Shown here one piece after another: positions 36,323 through 48,728 of a DNA stretch of 64,000 nt. The notes below the pieces were generated by a model. It made no database searches. It was not told the origin of the DNA and saw only the letters and a program-made list of their open reading frames with translations. The DNA comes from Alkalihalobacillus trypoxylicola (lineage in GTDB: Bacteria > Bacillota > Bacilli > Bacillales > Bacillaceae_D): the NCBI RefSeq assembly GCF_001590785.1, contig NZ_LTAO01000006.1, positions 18,699 through 82,698 of the forward strand, read 5' to 3'. Within the stretch, counting starts at the first letter, position 1, and each line of letters starts with the position of its first letter. A program made the translations under genes and the position numbers.

Positions 36323-37693
36323 TTATGCCCATTCTTGCCCAAGCTTCCAAGCTAATATATCACGTAAAAATTCTGGCATAAAATACTTTTTATTTGGCGC
36401 TTCATAAATACTTGGATACAAATGGCCAAACGTATACATATCTAAGGTTGCGACACGATACATTTTTGTTTCTTGAAGCGGCTCATTTAAAATTTTTATT
36501 GATAGTACGTTTTCTTCGTTTGCGTCTAGTGAAACCTCTATTCCGGTAAAAATCATTCTGCCAATTAATTTACCTCTAAACCCAAACCCTTTTAATTGTA
36601 AAAATCGAATTTCCTTTGTAAAAGATCTTTCAATCGCTTGTCTCAATTGCTTCCCTGTCATTTCGACCACACAAGGGTTAATCGGGTGAGGACAAATTCG
36701 ATGGATATCTCCTTTTGTTACTTTACCGGCTGGTAGAGATTCTAATAAAATTCCGGCATTTAGCATGGCTATATCTTCGTTACACCACTGAGCAAGCGCA
36801 TCGCAAAGCATTTGGACCATTTCTGTGTTTTCCTGCCAAGAAACAGGAAAGTCAGTAGGCAGTGTAGCAACCGTCTCATCTAATGTGTGAAAAGATTGTT
36901 TATTTAATCGCTCTATTAACGCAGATGTTTGTTTGGAAGCTATCGTACTGCTTGCTTCTATTAATTCTGAAACAGAGGAAACGACTTGCTTTTTTTTCGT
37001 ATCATACTCAATTAGTACTTTTCCAAAATAATGACCATGCTTACCAGATTGGGTAATTAAAGTCCCATACATTCTTTTTCCTTGCTTTAATAAATCATGA
37101 GTGTGGGAGCCTAGAATCACATCAATTCCTTCCACATTCTCAGCAATTTCTTCATCACGAAACAATCCAAGATGAGACATTAAAACCAAAATATCTACCT
37201 TTTCCCTCACAAGCTTTATTAATTCATATAATGGCTCTAAATCTGACTCACTTCGCCATCCTAATTGTGAATATAATCGACTAAAAGGAGCCGTCCAGCC
37301 AATTAAGCCAACCTTTAAACCATTTTCCATCGTATGAATGACATAAGGCTTTGCCCATGTTGGAGTGCTACCATCCTGTTCAAATAAATTACCAACCAAT
37401 ACTTGAAACGTAGCATCATCATATAAATGCTCTAGCTGCTTTTTGGAGAAGGTTACACCCTCATTGTTTCCGATTGTAGCGTAGTCAACTTTGGCTTCAT
37501 TTAATAATTCAATATTTCCTTTTCCTTCTGTTGCTTCCGTTATTAGATGACTTCGGTCGGCATGATCGCCTAAATCGATAAACAATGTATTTTGGTCACG
37601 ATTTTGATTAACATGTCCTACAATATGTGGCCAATTGTCAAAATAACTATGTAAATCATTAACATGAAACAGAGTTAATGTCTTAGTTGTCAA
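36323..37693 (-). CDS. yunD: YunD, 5'-nucleotidase/cyclic phosphodiesterase family
   Basis: A 456-residue binuclear metallophosphoesterase: HVNDLHSYF (9-17), DLGDHADRS (about 40-48), IGNNEGV, MSHLG and GSHTHDLL supply the metal ligands, and a C-terminal 5'-nucleotidase domain (about 270-456) binds substrate. There is no signal peptide, so unlike most UshA-type enzymes it is probably cytosolic. TTG start at 37693 after GGGGGAGGA. Length agrees with B. subtilis YunD (462). Confidence 0.9.
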   Translation of the reverse strand: MTTKTLTLFHVNDLHSYFDNWPHIVGHVNQNRDQNTLFIDLGDHADRSHLITEATEGKGNIELLNEAKVDYATIGNNEGVTFSKKQLEHLYDDATFQVLVGNLFEQDGSTPTWAKPYVIHTMENGLKVGLIGWTAPFSRLYSQLGWRSESDLEPLYELIKLVREKVDILVLMSHLGLFRDEEIAENVEGIDVILGSHTHDLLKQGKRMYGTLITQSGKHGHYFGKVLIEYDTKKKQVVSSVSELIEASSTIASKQTSALIERLNKQSFHTLDETVATLPTDFPVSWQENTEMVQMLCDALAQWCNEDIAMLNAGILLESLPAGKVTKGDIHRICPHPINPCVVEMTGKQLRQAIERSFTKEIRFLQLKGFGFRGKLIGRMIFTGIEVSLDANEENVLSIKILNEPLQETKMYRVATLDMYTFGHLYPSIYEAPNKKYFMPEFLRDILAWKLGQEWA

Positions 37694-37733
37694 AACTTCC
37701 TCCCCCTCTCACAACCAAACACCTTCCGCAAAC

Positions 37734-38579
37734 CTAAAACAAATCCAACTGTCTTGGAGCCAGGCCATGATAGGTTATTTGTAGCTTATTAATTAAATGA
37801 AGTGCATTGTCTGCTGCATCTCCACCTGAATTATTATTAAAAATCACATAAATATCTTCGCTCATTTCTTGAAAGCCTTGGAGCATCTCTGCAAACTCTG
37901 TTATTTCACTATCATTATATCGATATAAATAACGAACTTCTCTCCATCTTCCGTTTCCTGGATCGTTCCAGCCATGAACATTACGGCCATGAAAGCGGAA
38001 TAATGTTTTATTAGAATCCGTGCTCTCAAGCACTAAAGGTATCGATGATTGCCCCGCTTGAGGCTCATCACATATACTATGTATCCAACCTTCCTGCTTC
38101 ATAAAATGAAGGGTACTCTCACGATATTTAGCATCAAACCAAGATTGATTTCGAAATTCTAAAGCAACAGGTAGATCTTTTAATTGCTCTCTTACATATC
38201 TGACCCATTGTACATGTTCTTTTTTACAATCAAACCAAGGAGGAAACTGACAAAGCACCATTGCGAGCTTTTTATGTTCAATCATAGGTGTCAATGACTC
38301 ACGGAAAGCTTGGAACATCTCTTCCTTCGTTTCAAAAGGGGCTGTTCCCTTCTGATGTCCAGTCATTCCTTGAAAAGCTTTAACAACAAATTTGAAATGA
38401 GTAGGCGTTTCCCTCACCCATTTTTCCATATTTCTAATAGGCTGCACGGCATAAAAAGAAGCATCTAGCTCAACAGTTGGAAAAAAACCAGTGTATGTCT
38501 CTAATTTTGCAGACATATTACTTAGACCAACATATAAGCGGTCGTGATCTCCCCACCCAGCCAAACCAATATAAATCAA
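37734..38579 (-). CDS. yunF: YunF, DUF72 family protein
   Basis: A 281-residue DUF72 protein (TIM-barrel-like): IGLAGWGDHDRLY at the start, YAVQPIRNMEKWVRETPTHFKFVVKAFQGMTGH near 63-95, ALEFRNQSWF near 140 and YVIFNNNSGGDAADNALHL near the end. The function is unknown. TTG start at 38579 after GAGGTGATG. It lies directly upstream of yunD, as in B. subtilis. Confidence 0.9.
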   Translation of the reverse strand: MIYIGLAGWGDHDRLYVGLSNMSAKLETYTGFFPTVELDASFYAVQPIRNMEKWVRETPTHFKFVVKAFQGMTGHQKGTAPFETKEEMFQAFRESLTPMIEHKKLAMVLCQFPPWFDCKKEHVQWVRYVREQLKDLPVALEFRNQSWFDAKYRESTLHFMKQEGWIHSICDEPQAGQSSIPLVLESTDSNKTLFRFHGRNVHGWNDPGNGRWREVRYLYRYNDSEITEFAEMLQGFQEMSEDIYVIFNNNSGGDAADNALHLINKLQITYHGLAPRQLDLF

Positions 38580-38741
38580 ATGATCATCACCTCAACGACA
38601 GGTCATTGTTGTTTTTGTATATTTGAAAAAAACTTCATATTATAAACAACCGTTACTATACAATATACCAAAATTCATGGAAATAACCTACAAAAGAATA
38701 CGGGTAAATAGAGGAAAGAAATAACAAATGTATTCTGAAAT

Positions 38742-39001
38742 GAACTAATTTCATCAACCTTATCTTTTAATGAAAACCGAACGATTAGGTTTTTGCTTTC
38801 CACTTTAGTAGATGCTTTCCCAAGGGCTTGTCTTCAGCTAACTCTGACAACGCTGAGCTTCGTCAGAGTGGATCTTCAAACGGCGCTTTTCCTTTGGGAG
38901 TCACTACCTACCGTTACAATCTATGAGTCAATTCGCAAACTTTCAGAACATTTTATAATAAACGTTCGGTTTCATTCACATATAAAGCAATAATGAAATG
39001 G
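38742..39001 (+). repeat. MITE-like element, family R1, copy 2
   Basis: A 260-bp copy of the element at 8.75 kb. The inverted ends are clearest here: AATGAAAACCGAACG on the left and CGTTCGGTTTCATT on the right. The core with GCTTTCCCAAGGGCTTG, ACTCTGAC...GTCAGAGT and CCTTTGGGAGTCACTACC is kept, but the frame seen in copy 1 is shifted. It lies between divergent genes yunF and an unknown gene. Confidence 0.82.
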
Positions 39002-39123
39002 ACATACATTCGCTCATCTTGATCAGGAACAAAGATCGTTGTTTACTACCGATAAAACTTCTGTAAAATAGAATGAAACGACATCACCCATTTTTTTAGT
39101 AGAAAAGAAAGTGAGAACCCAAA

Positions 39124-39624
39124 ATGAATAACTACCCTCTATATCAACCTTGGTCCTTAGAAGATATTGATCACTTTTTTAAACATTCTTTAAAAGCTAG
39201 AAGTATTTCCATTTCCGATCCTGATTTACAACCTTTCCTTATAGTTGATGAAACACCCAATAAAGAAAAAATCGGACTCATTTATGGCATTTATGATGAA
39301 GCGGTTGTCCATTTATTAAATGGAAGAATAGCTCATATCAATGAAATGGAATATGTGCTACTTTCCCAAAAGCAAAAGACACTATTTGATGTTGATACGA
39401 TTCTTACAATAGGTACCCTTGTGATACTCGAAATAAACGATAAGAAAGAACTTACAGGTTGTTTTATTAATCGAGAATTACCGAGGTTGTATGATCTTAT
39501 TACGTATTTTTCTGGTTTACCAGACTTTAATCTAAAGTACTATGCTCCTTCACAAGTAGAGGAGTATTTAGAATCTGTTGAAAAAGTTAAAGGGACGGGA
39601 TTTCTCAACCAAATTGGTGATTAA
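39124..39624 (+). CDS. Hypothetical protein
   Basis: A 166-residue acidic, soluble protein that I do not recognise. It has no signal peptide and no membrane span. Predicted features are alternating beta-like stretches (EKIGLIYGIYDEAVVHLLNGRIAHI; TLVILEINDKKELTGCFI) suggestive of a small beta-rich fold. ATG at 39124 with AAAGTGAGAA upstream. It stands alone between an R1 element and the lipoprotein gene. Confidence 0.7.
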   Translation: MNNYPLYQPWSLEDIDHFFKHSLKARSISISDPDLQPFLIVDETPNKEKIGLIYGIYDEAVVHLLNGRIAHINEMEYVLLSQKQKTLFDVDTILTIGTLVILEINDKKELTGCFINRELPRLYDLITYFSGLPDFNLKYYAPSQVEEYLESVEKVKGTGFLNQIGD

Positions 39625-39719
39625 AGTGACAGATTACAATCACTATTATCTTTGTAGTATAACCAATCATTAAAAATGGTTCCGAAAATGTTCTCGTTAA
39701 ACTTTACCTTCAATTGGTG

Positions 39720-40025
39720 TTAGTTAGAATTCACTTCTATCTTTTCAACGCCACTTTGATTAGGTGGTAAAGATTCTTCTCTTAGTGCATCACTATCATA
39801 ATAAACGGTTATGTTATCACCTATTTTAATTCCGTCATTTAATTCATGCCCTATTAGAAAAGCTATCGTGTCCTCTAAGCCACCTGGACCTTCTACAAAT
39901 ATTCTAATTCCTTGTTCTTCTTCTATTAAATCGACTACATCCCCGGTATGACTAGCTAATTGGTTGTCAGCTCCACATGCTACTAATAACAATGATAAAA
40001 GTAAAACCATTAGAATTTTAGTCAT
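39720..40025 (-). CDS. Small lipoprotein of unknown function
   Basis: A 101-residue secreted lipoprotein with lipobox LLVAC (lipid cysteine C17). The mature part (GDVVDLIEEEQGIRIFVEGPGG...GDNITVYYD) resembles small OB-like lipoproteins such as the DUF3221/YobA type, but this is a weak resemblance. ATG at 40025 with GAAAGGAAG upstream. Confidence 0.75.
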   Translation of the reverse strand: MTKILMVLLLSLLLVACGADNQLASHTGDVVDLIEEEQGIRIFVEGPGGLEDTIAFLIGHELNDGIKIGDNITVYYDSDALREESLPPNQSGVEKIEVNSN

Positions 40026-40168
40026 GATTTACTTCCTTTCTTCATTTAGGTTATGAGTCACTTTCCCTTTAAAGGTTCAAATAAAACAGATATATCCTTT
40101 ACCAACAGCTTCTCGTCTACAATCTCCCAAACCATTAAAACCCAAAGTAATCCCTATCAGCAATAAAA

Positions 40169-40200
40169 GAAAAAAGACGAACTAAAAAGTTCGTCTTCGC
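40169..40200 (-). terminator. Terminator of the suf operon
   Basis: AAGACGAACT and AGTTCGTCTT form a 10-bp stem with a 4-nt loop; on the minus strand a run of T follows. It lies 30 bases after the sufB stop. Confidence 0.88.
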
Positions 40201-40229
40201 TTCATACTTTGTCATCTAGAAATGATTTC

Positions 40230-41627
40230 TTAACCAATCGAACCTTCCATTTCGAACTTGATTAGTCTGTTCATTTCAACAGCATATTCCATTGGTAATT
40301 CTTTTGTAAATGGCTCGATGAAGCCCATTACGATCATTTCAACAGCTTCTTGCTCTGAAATACCACGACTCATCAAATAGAATAATTGGTCTTCAGATAC
40401 TTTAGATACCGTAGCTTCATGCTCAAGTGCGATATCATTGTTAAGAATTTCGTTGTAAGGAATCGTATCTGATGTTGACTCGTTATCCATAATTAGTGTA
40501 TCACACTCAATTTTGGATTTAGAGCCTTGCGAACGACGTCCAAAGTGACAAATTCCACGATATGTTACTTTACCACCGTGTTTTGCAATTGACTTAGATA
40601 CAATCGTTGATGAACAATTTGGTGCTAAATGATGAATTTTAGCTCCTGCATCTTGGTGTTGACCTTTTCCAGCAATCGCAATAGACAGAACGGTTCCTTT
40701 TGCAGCTTCACCGCGTAGGATAACTGCTGGATATTTCATTGTTAGCTTTGATCCGATGTTTCCATCTACCCATTCCATGGTTGCACCAGCGTCTGCTACT
40801 GCTCGCTTAGTTACCAAATTAAATACGTTTGGTGCCCAGTTTTGGATCGTTGTATAACGACAGTAAGCATCTTTTTTCACGATGATTTCAACAACAGCAC
40901 TATGAAGTGAGTTTGTCGTATAAACAGGTGCTGTACAGCCTTCTACATAGTGTACTGAACTTCCTTCATCCGCGATGATTAATGTACGCTCGAATTGACC
41001 CATGTTTTCAGAGTTAATACGGAAATAGGCTTGTAATGGTGTATCTGTTTTGACACCTTTTGGTACATAAACGAATGAACCACCAGACCATACCGCTGAA
41101 TTAAGTGCAGCAAACTTGTTATCCGATGGAGGAATGATGCTTCCAAAGTGTTCCTTGAAAATTTCCTCATGCTCTTTAAGAGCCGTATCTGTATCAGTAA
41201 AGAGAACGCCAAGCTCTGTTAGCTCCTCTTTCATATTGTGATAAACTACTTCTGATTCATATTGAGCAGAAACCCCTGCTAAATACTTTTGCTCAGCTTC
41301 TGGAATACCTAGCTTATCAAATGTATTTTTAATTTCTTCAGGTACTTCATCCCAAGACTTCTCGGATTTCTCAGATGGTTTTACATAGTAAGTAATATCA
41401 TCAAAGTTTAATTCTGATAAATCTCCACCCCATTGTGGCATTGGCATGTTATAAAATTGCTCTAGTGATTTTAAGCGGAAGTCTAACATCCACTGTGGCT
41501 CTTCCTTCATACGAGAGATTTCTTCCACAATCTCTTTAGTCAAACCACGTTTTGAACGGAAGATTGACACATCACGATCCGAAAAACCATATTTGTATTC
41601 ACCGATATCTGGCATTTTTTTCGCCAT
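40230..41627 (-). CDS. sufB: Fe-S cluster scaffold subunit SufB
   Basis: A 465-residue component of the SufBC2D scaffold on which Fe-S clusters are built in the cytosol. The beta-helix core and the C-terminal cysteine-bearing segment ([26 protein letters not shown], then [23 protein letters not shown]) are typical; the invariant Cys in IECDTL is a likely cluster ligand. AAGGAGGG precedes the ATG. Last gene of sufC-sufD-sufS-sufU-sufB. Confidence 0.96.
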   Translation of the reverse strand: MAKKMPDIGEYKYGFSDRDVSIFRSKRGLTKEIVEEISRMKEEPQWMLDFRLKSLEQFYNMPMPQWGGDLSELNFDDITYYVKPSEKSEKSWDEVPEEIKNTFDKLGIPEAEQKYLAGVSAQYESEVVYHNMKEELTELGVLFTDTDTALKEHEEIFKEHFGSIIPPSDNKFAALNSAVWSGGSFVYVPKGVKTDTPLQAYFRINSENMGQFERTLIIADEGSSVHYVEGCTAPVYTTNSLHSAVVEIIVKKDAYCRYTTIQNWAPNVFNLVTKRAVADAGATMEWVDGNIGSKLTMKYPAVILRGEAAKGTVLSIAIAGKGQHQDAGAKIHHLAPNCSSTIVSKSIAKHGGKVTYRGICHFGRRSQGSKSKIECDTLIMDNESTSDTIPYNEILNNDIALEHEATVSKVSEDQLFYLMSRGISEQEAVEMIVMGFIEPFTKELPMEYAVEMNRLIKFEMEGSIG

Positions 41628-41645
41628 CGGAATCCCTCCTTAAAT

Positions 41646-44603
<2,958 letters not shown>

Positions 44604-44682
44604 ATTTACTCACCCTTTACTGTTCTTCATTTCCTAATCGTATTAACTTCACTGACTTTAAGCCTATCAATCAACAGAGTGA

Positions 44683-45468
44683 TTATGCTTGATGATTAAC
44701 AGTCTCGTCCTCAATGCCTAATTCTTCTTTAATCCAGTCATAGCCTTCTGCTTCTAGACGTTCAGCCAGTTCGGCCCCGCCAGATTTAACAATACGTCCT
44801 TGCATCATAACGTGGACTTTATCAGGAGTAATGTAATTTAATAATCGTTGGTAGTGAGTAATAATTAAACAACCGAATTCAGGGCTACGCATTTCATTTA
44901 CACCTTTAGAAACGACTTTTAATGCATCGATATCTAGACCTGAATCAATTTCATCAAGGATTGCAATCTTCGGTTCTAGCATTAATAGTTGAAGAATTTC
45001 ATTACGCTTCTTTTCTCCACCTGAGAACCCTTCATTTAAATAGCGCTGAGAGAATTCTGAATCCATTTCTAATACATCCATTTTTTCATCTAATTTACGG
45101 ATGAATTTCATTAAAGAAATTTCATCACCTTCTTCACGCTTTGAGTTAATAGCTGAACGTAAAAAATCTGCATTCGTAATTCCGCTAATTTCACTTGGAT
45201 ATTGCATAGCTAAAAATAAACCAGCCTGTGCACGCTCATCAACTTCCATTTCTAGTACATCTTCACCGTTAAGGTGCACCGTTCCGCCAGTAATTTCATA
45301 CTTAGGGTGACCCATTATAGCAGAAGCTAATGTAGATTTCCCTGTTCCGTTTGGTCCCATAATCGCGTGGATTTCTCCACCTTTAATTTCAAGGTTAAAA
45401 TCTTTTAAGATTTGTTTCCCCTCTATAGATACTTCTAAATTTTCAATTTTTAAAAATGGTGCTGTCAT
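44683..45468 (-). CDS. sufC: Fe-S assembly ATPase SufC
   Basis: A 261-residue ABC-type ATPase of the SufBCD complex. Walker [10 protein letters not shown] at 38-46, signature [15 protein letters not shown] near 150, and Walker [14 protein letters not shown] near 170. I start at ATG 45468 after GGAGGT, removing 17 residues of the longer frame. First gene of the suf operon; the ~700 bp upstream contain its promoter but I could not fix it. Confidence 0.95.
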   Translation of the reverse strand: MTAPFLKIENLEVSIEGKQILKDFNLEIKGGEIHAIMGPNGTGKSTLASAIMGHPKYEITGGTVHLNGEDVLEMEVDERAQAGLFLAMQYPSEISGITNADFLRSAINSKREEGDEISLMKFIRKLDEKMDVLEMDSEFSQRYLNEGFSGGEKKRNEILQLLMLEPKIAILDEIDSGLDIDALKVVSKGVNEMRSPEFGCLIITHYQRLLNYITPDKVHVMMQGRIVKSGGAELAERLEAEGYDWIKEELGIEDETVNHQA

Positions 45469-46190
45469 GATTTTACCTCCATTTAATCGCGTAAACATCG
45501 CGTACATTTTGTTGTTCAATTATCAATCTATTATCATTCTAATTTTATAACAAATTTAATCTGAATTCAAGTTATGCAAAAAATCAAGAAAAGAAAGGAG
45601 AAATCATCGTTTCTAACTCTAAACAAAATGATTCATTCAATATTTTTTACTTTTTTTTCTCAATTAAAGCACTTATCTTTGAAAGTGGAAATCTACATTT
45701 TCTTTTGAACATGAGATGATTCTTTACTGATGTAGTTGAATACGGTGGGTTCTGAAATGATGGAAACGTGTTGTTATGAACGTTCATTAGACACTTCCCA
45801 TAAAAAGAGAAGCAGAGTGATAAAGTTCACCCTGCTTTACTATAGTTTAAATGCTTATCCCTTTACTTGTCTAGTTGATTCGCGATTTTTTTACATTTTT
45901 CGTAATCTAATTCTCTTTCTCTTTCTACCTTTAGCTTCTTTTCAAGACTGTACTCATATTCTGCATAATTAATTCCATGTGATTGCTGTAAACCTTTTTC
46001 CATTTCCGGAGTAAAATTTCTTTGCAGTGAAATAATGAATCCATCCCTTCTTTTTCTTACATCATGATTTTATCATTTGGTATATTATCTAACAAACTTC
46101 ATTAAAAAGAATGTGTATTCATATTTACCCGATATATAATCTGACAAAACTTCACCTTACCTTAACGGTAGATTGACAACGAATCCTTCA
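45469..46190. other. Spacer between sufC and yurZ
   Basis: About 720 bp. It contains a possible 46-codon gene on the minus strand (45863-46003), a hairpin AGCAG-A-GTGA/TCAC-C-CTGCT near 45811-45838 that could end it, and AT-rich sequence holding the suf promoter. No riboswitch was recognised. Confidence 0.4.
45863..46003 (-). CDS. Possible 46-residue small protein
   Basis: A short frame with protein-like composition: MEKGLQQSHGINYAEYEYSL, then a strongly charged helix-forming stretch and KCKKIANQLDK-like end. It has no good ribosome-binding site before its only ATG (CCGGAA), and the frame stays open for about 20 codons upstream without a standard start, so it may be a remnant. A terminator-like hairpin follows. 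I do not recognise a family. Confidence 0.35.
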   Translation of the reverse strand: MEKGLQQSHGINYAEYEYSLEKKLKVERERELDYEKCKKIANQLDK

Positions 46191-46760
46191 TTATGATCGC
46201 TTATTGGACCCTTTATATCGTCTTGACTGCTGATTATTAGAGCTACCATTAGAGCTATCATTATCTTCATTCGATTGTTGGTTATTCGAATCATCATTAT
46301 CTTCATTTGATTGTTGGTTATTTGAATCATCACTATCTTGATTAGATGGTTGATTGTTAGAATCATCGTTACCTTGTTTTGATTGATTATTGGAGTCAGG
46401 GTTATTATTTTCAAATTCAGATAACGTTTCTACAATAAGGGTAACTGCCTGACTAAAAGCAGAAGAACCAGTAAATACAATAGCAACCGCAACGGCTTCT
46501 AATACTTCCTGCTCCTTGCACCCTTCTTCTAAGCAATTTTTCGTGTGCGAAATCATACTATATTCATCATGCGCGACAACACTCGCACCTAAAGCAATTA
46601 GTTGTTTTTCTCTTGATGTTAGTTCTCCCTTATTAAAGCATTCATTTAAAAAATTCTTATATTTTTTTGTAACACCAGGAATCCTTTTCGATATTTTTTT
46701 CATACCCTCTTCATATTCTTGTAAAGCCATGACAATTGGACTTTCACTGTAATTACTCAC
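46191..46760 (-). CDS. yurZ: YurZ-like carboxymuconolactone decarboxylase family protein with repeat tail
   Basis: A 189-residue protein. Residues 1-118 are an AhpD/CMD-type helical domain close to B. subtilis YurZ (ELTSREKQLIALGASVVAHDEYSMISHTKNCLEEGC), which also lies next to sufC. The CxxC of active AhpD is absent (DEYSMISH), so peroxidase activity is unlikely. Residues 119-189 are a tail of Asn, Asp, Ser and Gln, encoded by about three 36-bp repeats; B. subtilis YurZ has no such tail. GTG start at 46760 after GGGAGGA. Confidence 0.85.
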   Translation of the reverse strand: MSNYSESPIVMALQEYEEGMKKISKRIPGVTKKYKNFLNECFNKGELTSREKQLIALGASVVAHDEYSMISHTKNCLEEGCKEQEVLEAVAVAIVFTGSSAFSQAVTLIVETLSEFENNNPDSNNQSKQGNDDSNNQPSNQDSDDSNNQQSNEDNDDSNNQQSNEDNDSSNGSSNNQQSRRYKGSNKRS

Positions 46761-46854
46761 ATTCCATTCCTCCCGCTTTTAATCTTTTTTAGTATGAGTG
46801 TCAGAAGGAAATTTATACAAAAAAAAGACCGTATCAAAACTCACGAATAAATGA

Positions 46855-47070
46855 TTATACCATTCTAGGTCCCCCGCCTGTTCGCTCCCCTAAGACACTT
46901 CGCGGTCCGGTGGGGTGGCGCCGAACTAACTTTTTTTTAAAAGTGGATTTCGACATGGCCACTATTTCCCACTGGAGTCTCCGTGTCTTCTGTCCGCTTA
47001 CTTACGTCTTTCATAGGGAATTTATCCGTTCAAAAAACCCTCCTTTTTTCTAAAAAAAGGAGGGTTCCTA
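46855..47070 (+). repeat. Dispersed intergenic element, family R2, copy d
   Basis: The fullest copy. Blocks in order: TGTTCGCTCCCCTAAGACAC, GGTCCGGTGGGGTGG, AACTAACTTTTTTTTAAAAG, TGGATTTCGACATGGCCAC, CCGTGTCTT, TTACGTCTTTCATAG and a hairpin AACCCTCCTTTTTT/AAAAAAGGAGGGTT. AAGACAC and GTGTCTT can pair over about 85 bases. It lies antisense between two minus-strand genes, yurZ and metQ. Confidence 0.75.
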
Positions 47071-47169
47071 ATTGGTTATTGATGTTTGTTACCAATACAC
47101 ATTTTACCTATATTCTCTAATGTGATGTTTTAAATGAGGTTTTGTCCAAGCCCTTTCAGTCTGAAACGA

Positions 47170-48042
47170 TTATTCGTGTAAAGGAATAACAGCACCATTA
47201 TATTGTTCTTCAATAAATTGAGTAACTTCTTCTGATTGTAAAACCTCTACTAATTTTAAGATAGCTTCATTATTTTCATCTTCTGAACGAACCACAATTA
47301 GATTTCCTTGTAGCTTCTCATCTGATTCGAACGCAATACCGTATTTTTCAATATCAACATTACCTTCTAAAGCATAGTTGGTATTAATAGCGATTGCATC
47401 TCCTTCACCATTTTCAAAAGAAGGTGCTAGCATTCTCGCTTCTACTTGAGTAGAACCAAATTGAAGATTTTTAGGGTTTGAAACAATGTTATCAACCGTT
47501 GCTAATTCACCCTCTGCAACGTCAAGCTCTATTAATCCTGCATCCTCAAAAATAGGTAGGATACGACCATGGTCACTAATAGAATCACTAAAGATGATTT
47601 CTGCACCTTCAGGAAGTTCATCTAAGCTTGTATATTCTTGAGAATATATCCCGATTGGCTCTGCATGGATAGAACCCACACTAACAAAATCAAAATTTTC
47701 ATTATCAGCAAGCTGTTGTGCTAAATATCCCGGTGTTTGGAAATAGTTTACATCAATTTCTCCAGATTCAAGTGTTGTATTCGGTAGAATATAATCTTGG
47801 AATACTTGGATTTCAATGTCAATTCCTTCCTCTAGCAATAAAGGCTTGGCAAATTCAAGTACCTCTGCATGAGGAACGGCTGTAGCTCCTACAACTAAAG
47901 ATTGGACCTCTTCAGTTGCTTCACCTTCTCCATCATCATCCGTGCCTGTTGCTTGTTCATCGTCATTACTATCACTTGTTCCGCAAGCTACCAAGCTTGC
48001 TGTTAGAGCTAACGCTCCTATCGTACGCAAAAATTTCTTCAT
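47170..48042 (-). CDS. metQ: Methionine-binding lipoprotein MetQ
   Basis: A 290-residue NlpA-family lipoprotein. Signal peptide with lipid cysteine C20 (SLVACGTS), an acidic linker (about 24-45), then VVGATAVPHAEVLEFAKPLL and GSTQVEARMLAPSFENGEGDAIAINTNYA typical of MetQ. It captures methionine outside the membrane for MetN-MetP. Last gene of the S-box-regulated metN-metP-metQ operon. Confidence 0.94.
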   Translation of the reverse strand: MKKFLRTIGALALTASLVACGTSDSNDDEQATGTDDDGEGEATEEVQSLVVGATAVPHAEVLEFAKPLLLEEGIDIEIQVFQDYILPNTTLESGEIDVNYFQTPGYLAQQLADNENFDFVSVGSIHAEPIGIYSQEYTSLDELPEGAEIIFSDSISDHGRILPIFEDAGLIELDVAEGELATVDNIVSNPKNLQFGSTQVEARMLAPSFENGEGDAIAINTNYALEGNVDIEKYGIAFESDEKLQGNLIVVRSEDENNEAILKLVEVLQSEEVTQFIEEQYNGAVIPLHE

Positions 48043-48059
48043 TTTTTCCTCTCCCTCTC

Positions 48060-48728
48060 TTATCTTTTATCTAATTTATTTGTTATAAAGTCGCCAATTG
48101 CTTGAAAGATAAATACGACAATCAAAATAGCGACTGTTGCAACTAACATCATAGCTGAATTATTTCGCTGAAAGCCTTCTAAATAAGCTAAATACCCTAA
48201 ACCACCAGCTCCAATATATCCTGCCATTGCTGTAAAGCTTATTAAAGATATACTTGTCACTGTGATGCCTGAGACTAAAGCAGGCATTGATTCTGGCAGT
48301 AAAACCTTACGAATAATTTGCCAGTTCGAAGCTCCCATTGACTGGGAAGCTTCTATCACACCTTTATCTATCTCTCTTAAAGCAATTTCTACCATTCTTG
48401 CATAAAATGGTGCAGCACCAATGATTAATGTAGGTAATGCTGCATTGGCACCCAATATCGTACCAACGAGAACTCGAGTAACTGGAATGAGTAATACGAT
48501 TAAGATAATAAAAGGAATAGAACGGAATATATTTACAACGGTTGCGATAATCCCATTAATGATGCTATTTTCCCACATATTTCCTTTACTCGTAAGATAT
48601 AAAATAAGTCCGAGAATTAAACCAAGTATAAAGGTGGCTGTAATAGAGATAGAAGTCATATAAAGTGTCTCTACCGTGGCGTCCCAAAGCATGTCCCACT
48701 TAACATCTGCTAAAAATTCCTTAAACAT
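48060..48728 (-). CDS. metP: Methionine ABC transporter permease MetP
   Basis: A 222-residue permease with five hydrophobic spans and the coupling loop EASQSMGASNWQIIRKVLLPESMP (about 126-149). ATG at 48728 chosen because GGAGGTGA lies nine bases upstream; it overlaps the metN stop by eight bases. E. coli calls this protein MetI. Confidence 0.94.
   Translation of the reverse strand: MFKEFLADVKWDMLWDATVETLYMTSISITATFILGLILGLILYLTSKGNMWENSIINGIIATVVNIFRSIPFIILIVLLIPVTRVLVGTILGANAALPTLIIGAAPFYARMVEIALREIDKGVIEASQSMGASNWQIIRKVLLPESMPALVSGITVTSISLISFTAMAGYIGAGGLGYLAYLEGFQRNNSAMMLVATVAILIVVFIFQAIGDFITNKLDKR

Noticed and set aside
45736..45972. 78-codon plus-strand frame between sufC and yurZ
   Set aside because: Antisense to the better small frame on the other strand, with no ribosome-binding site.
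46157..46414. 85-codon frame rich in Ile, Met and Asn
   Set aside because: Frame-shifted shadow of the YurZ repeat tail.
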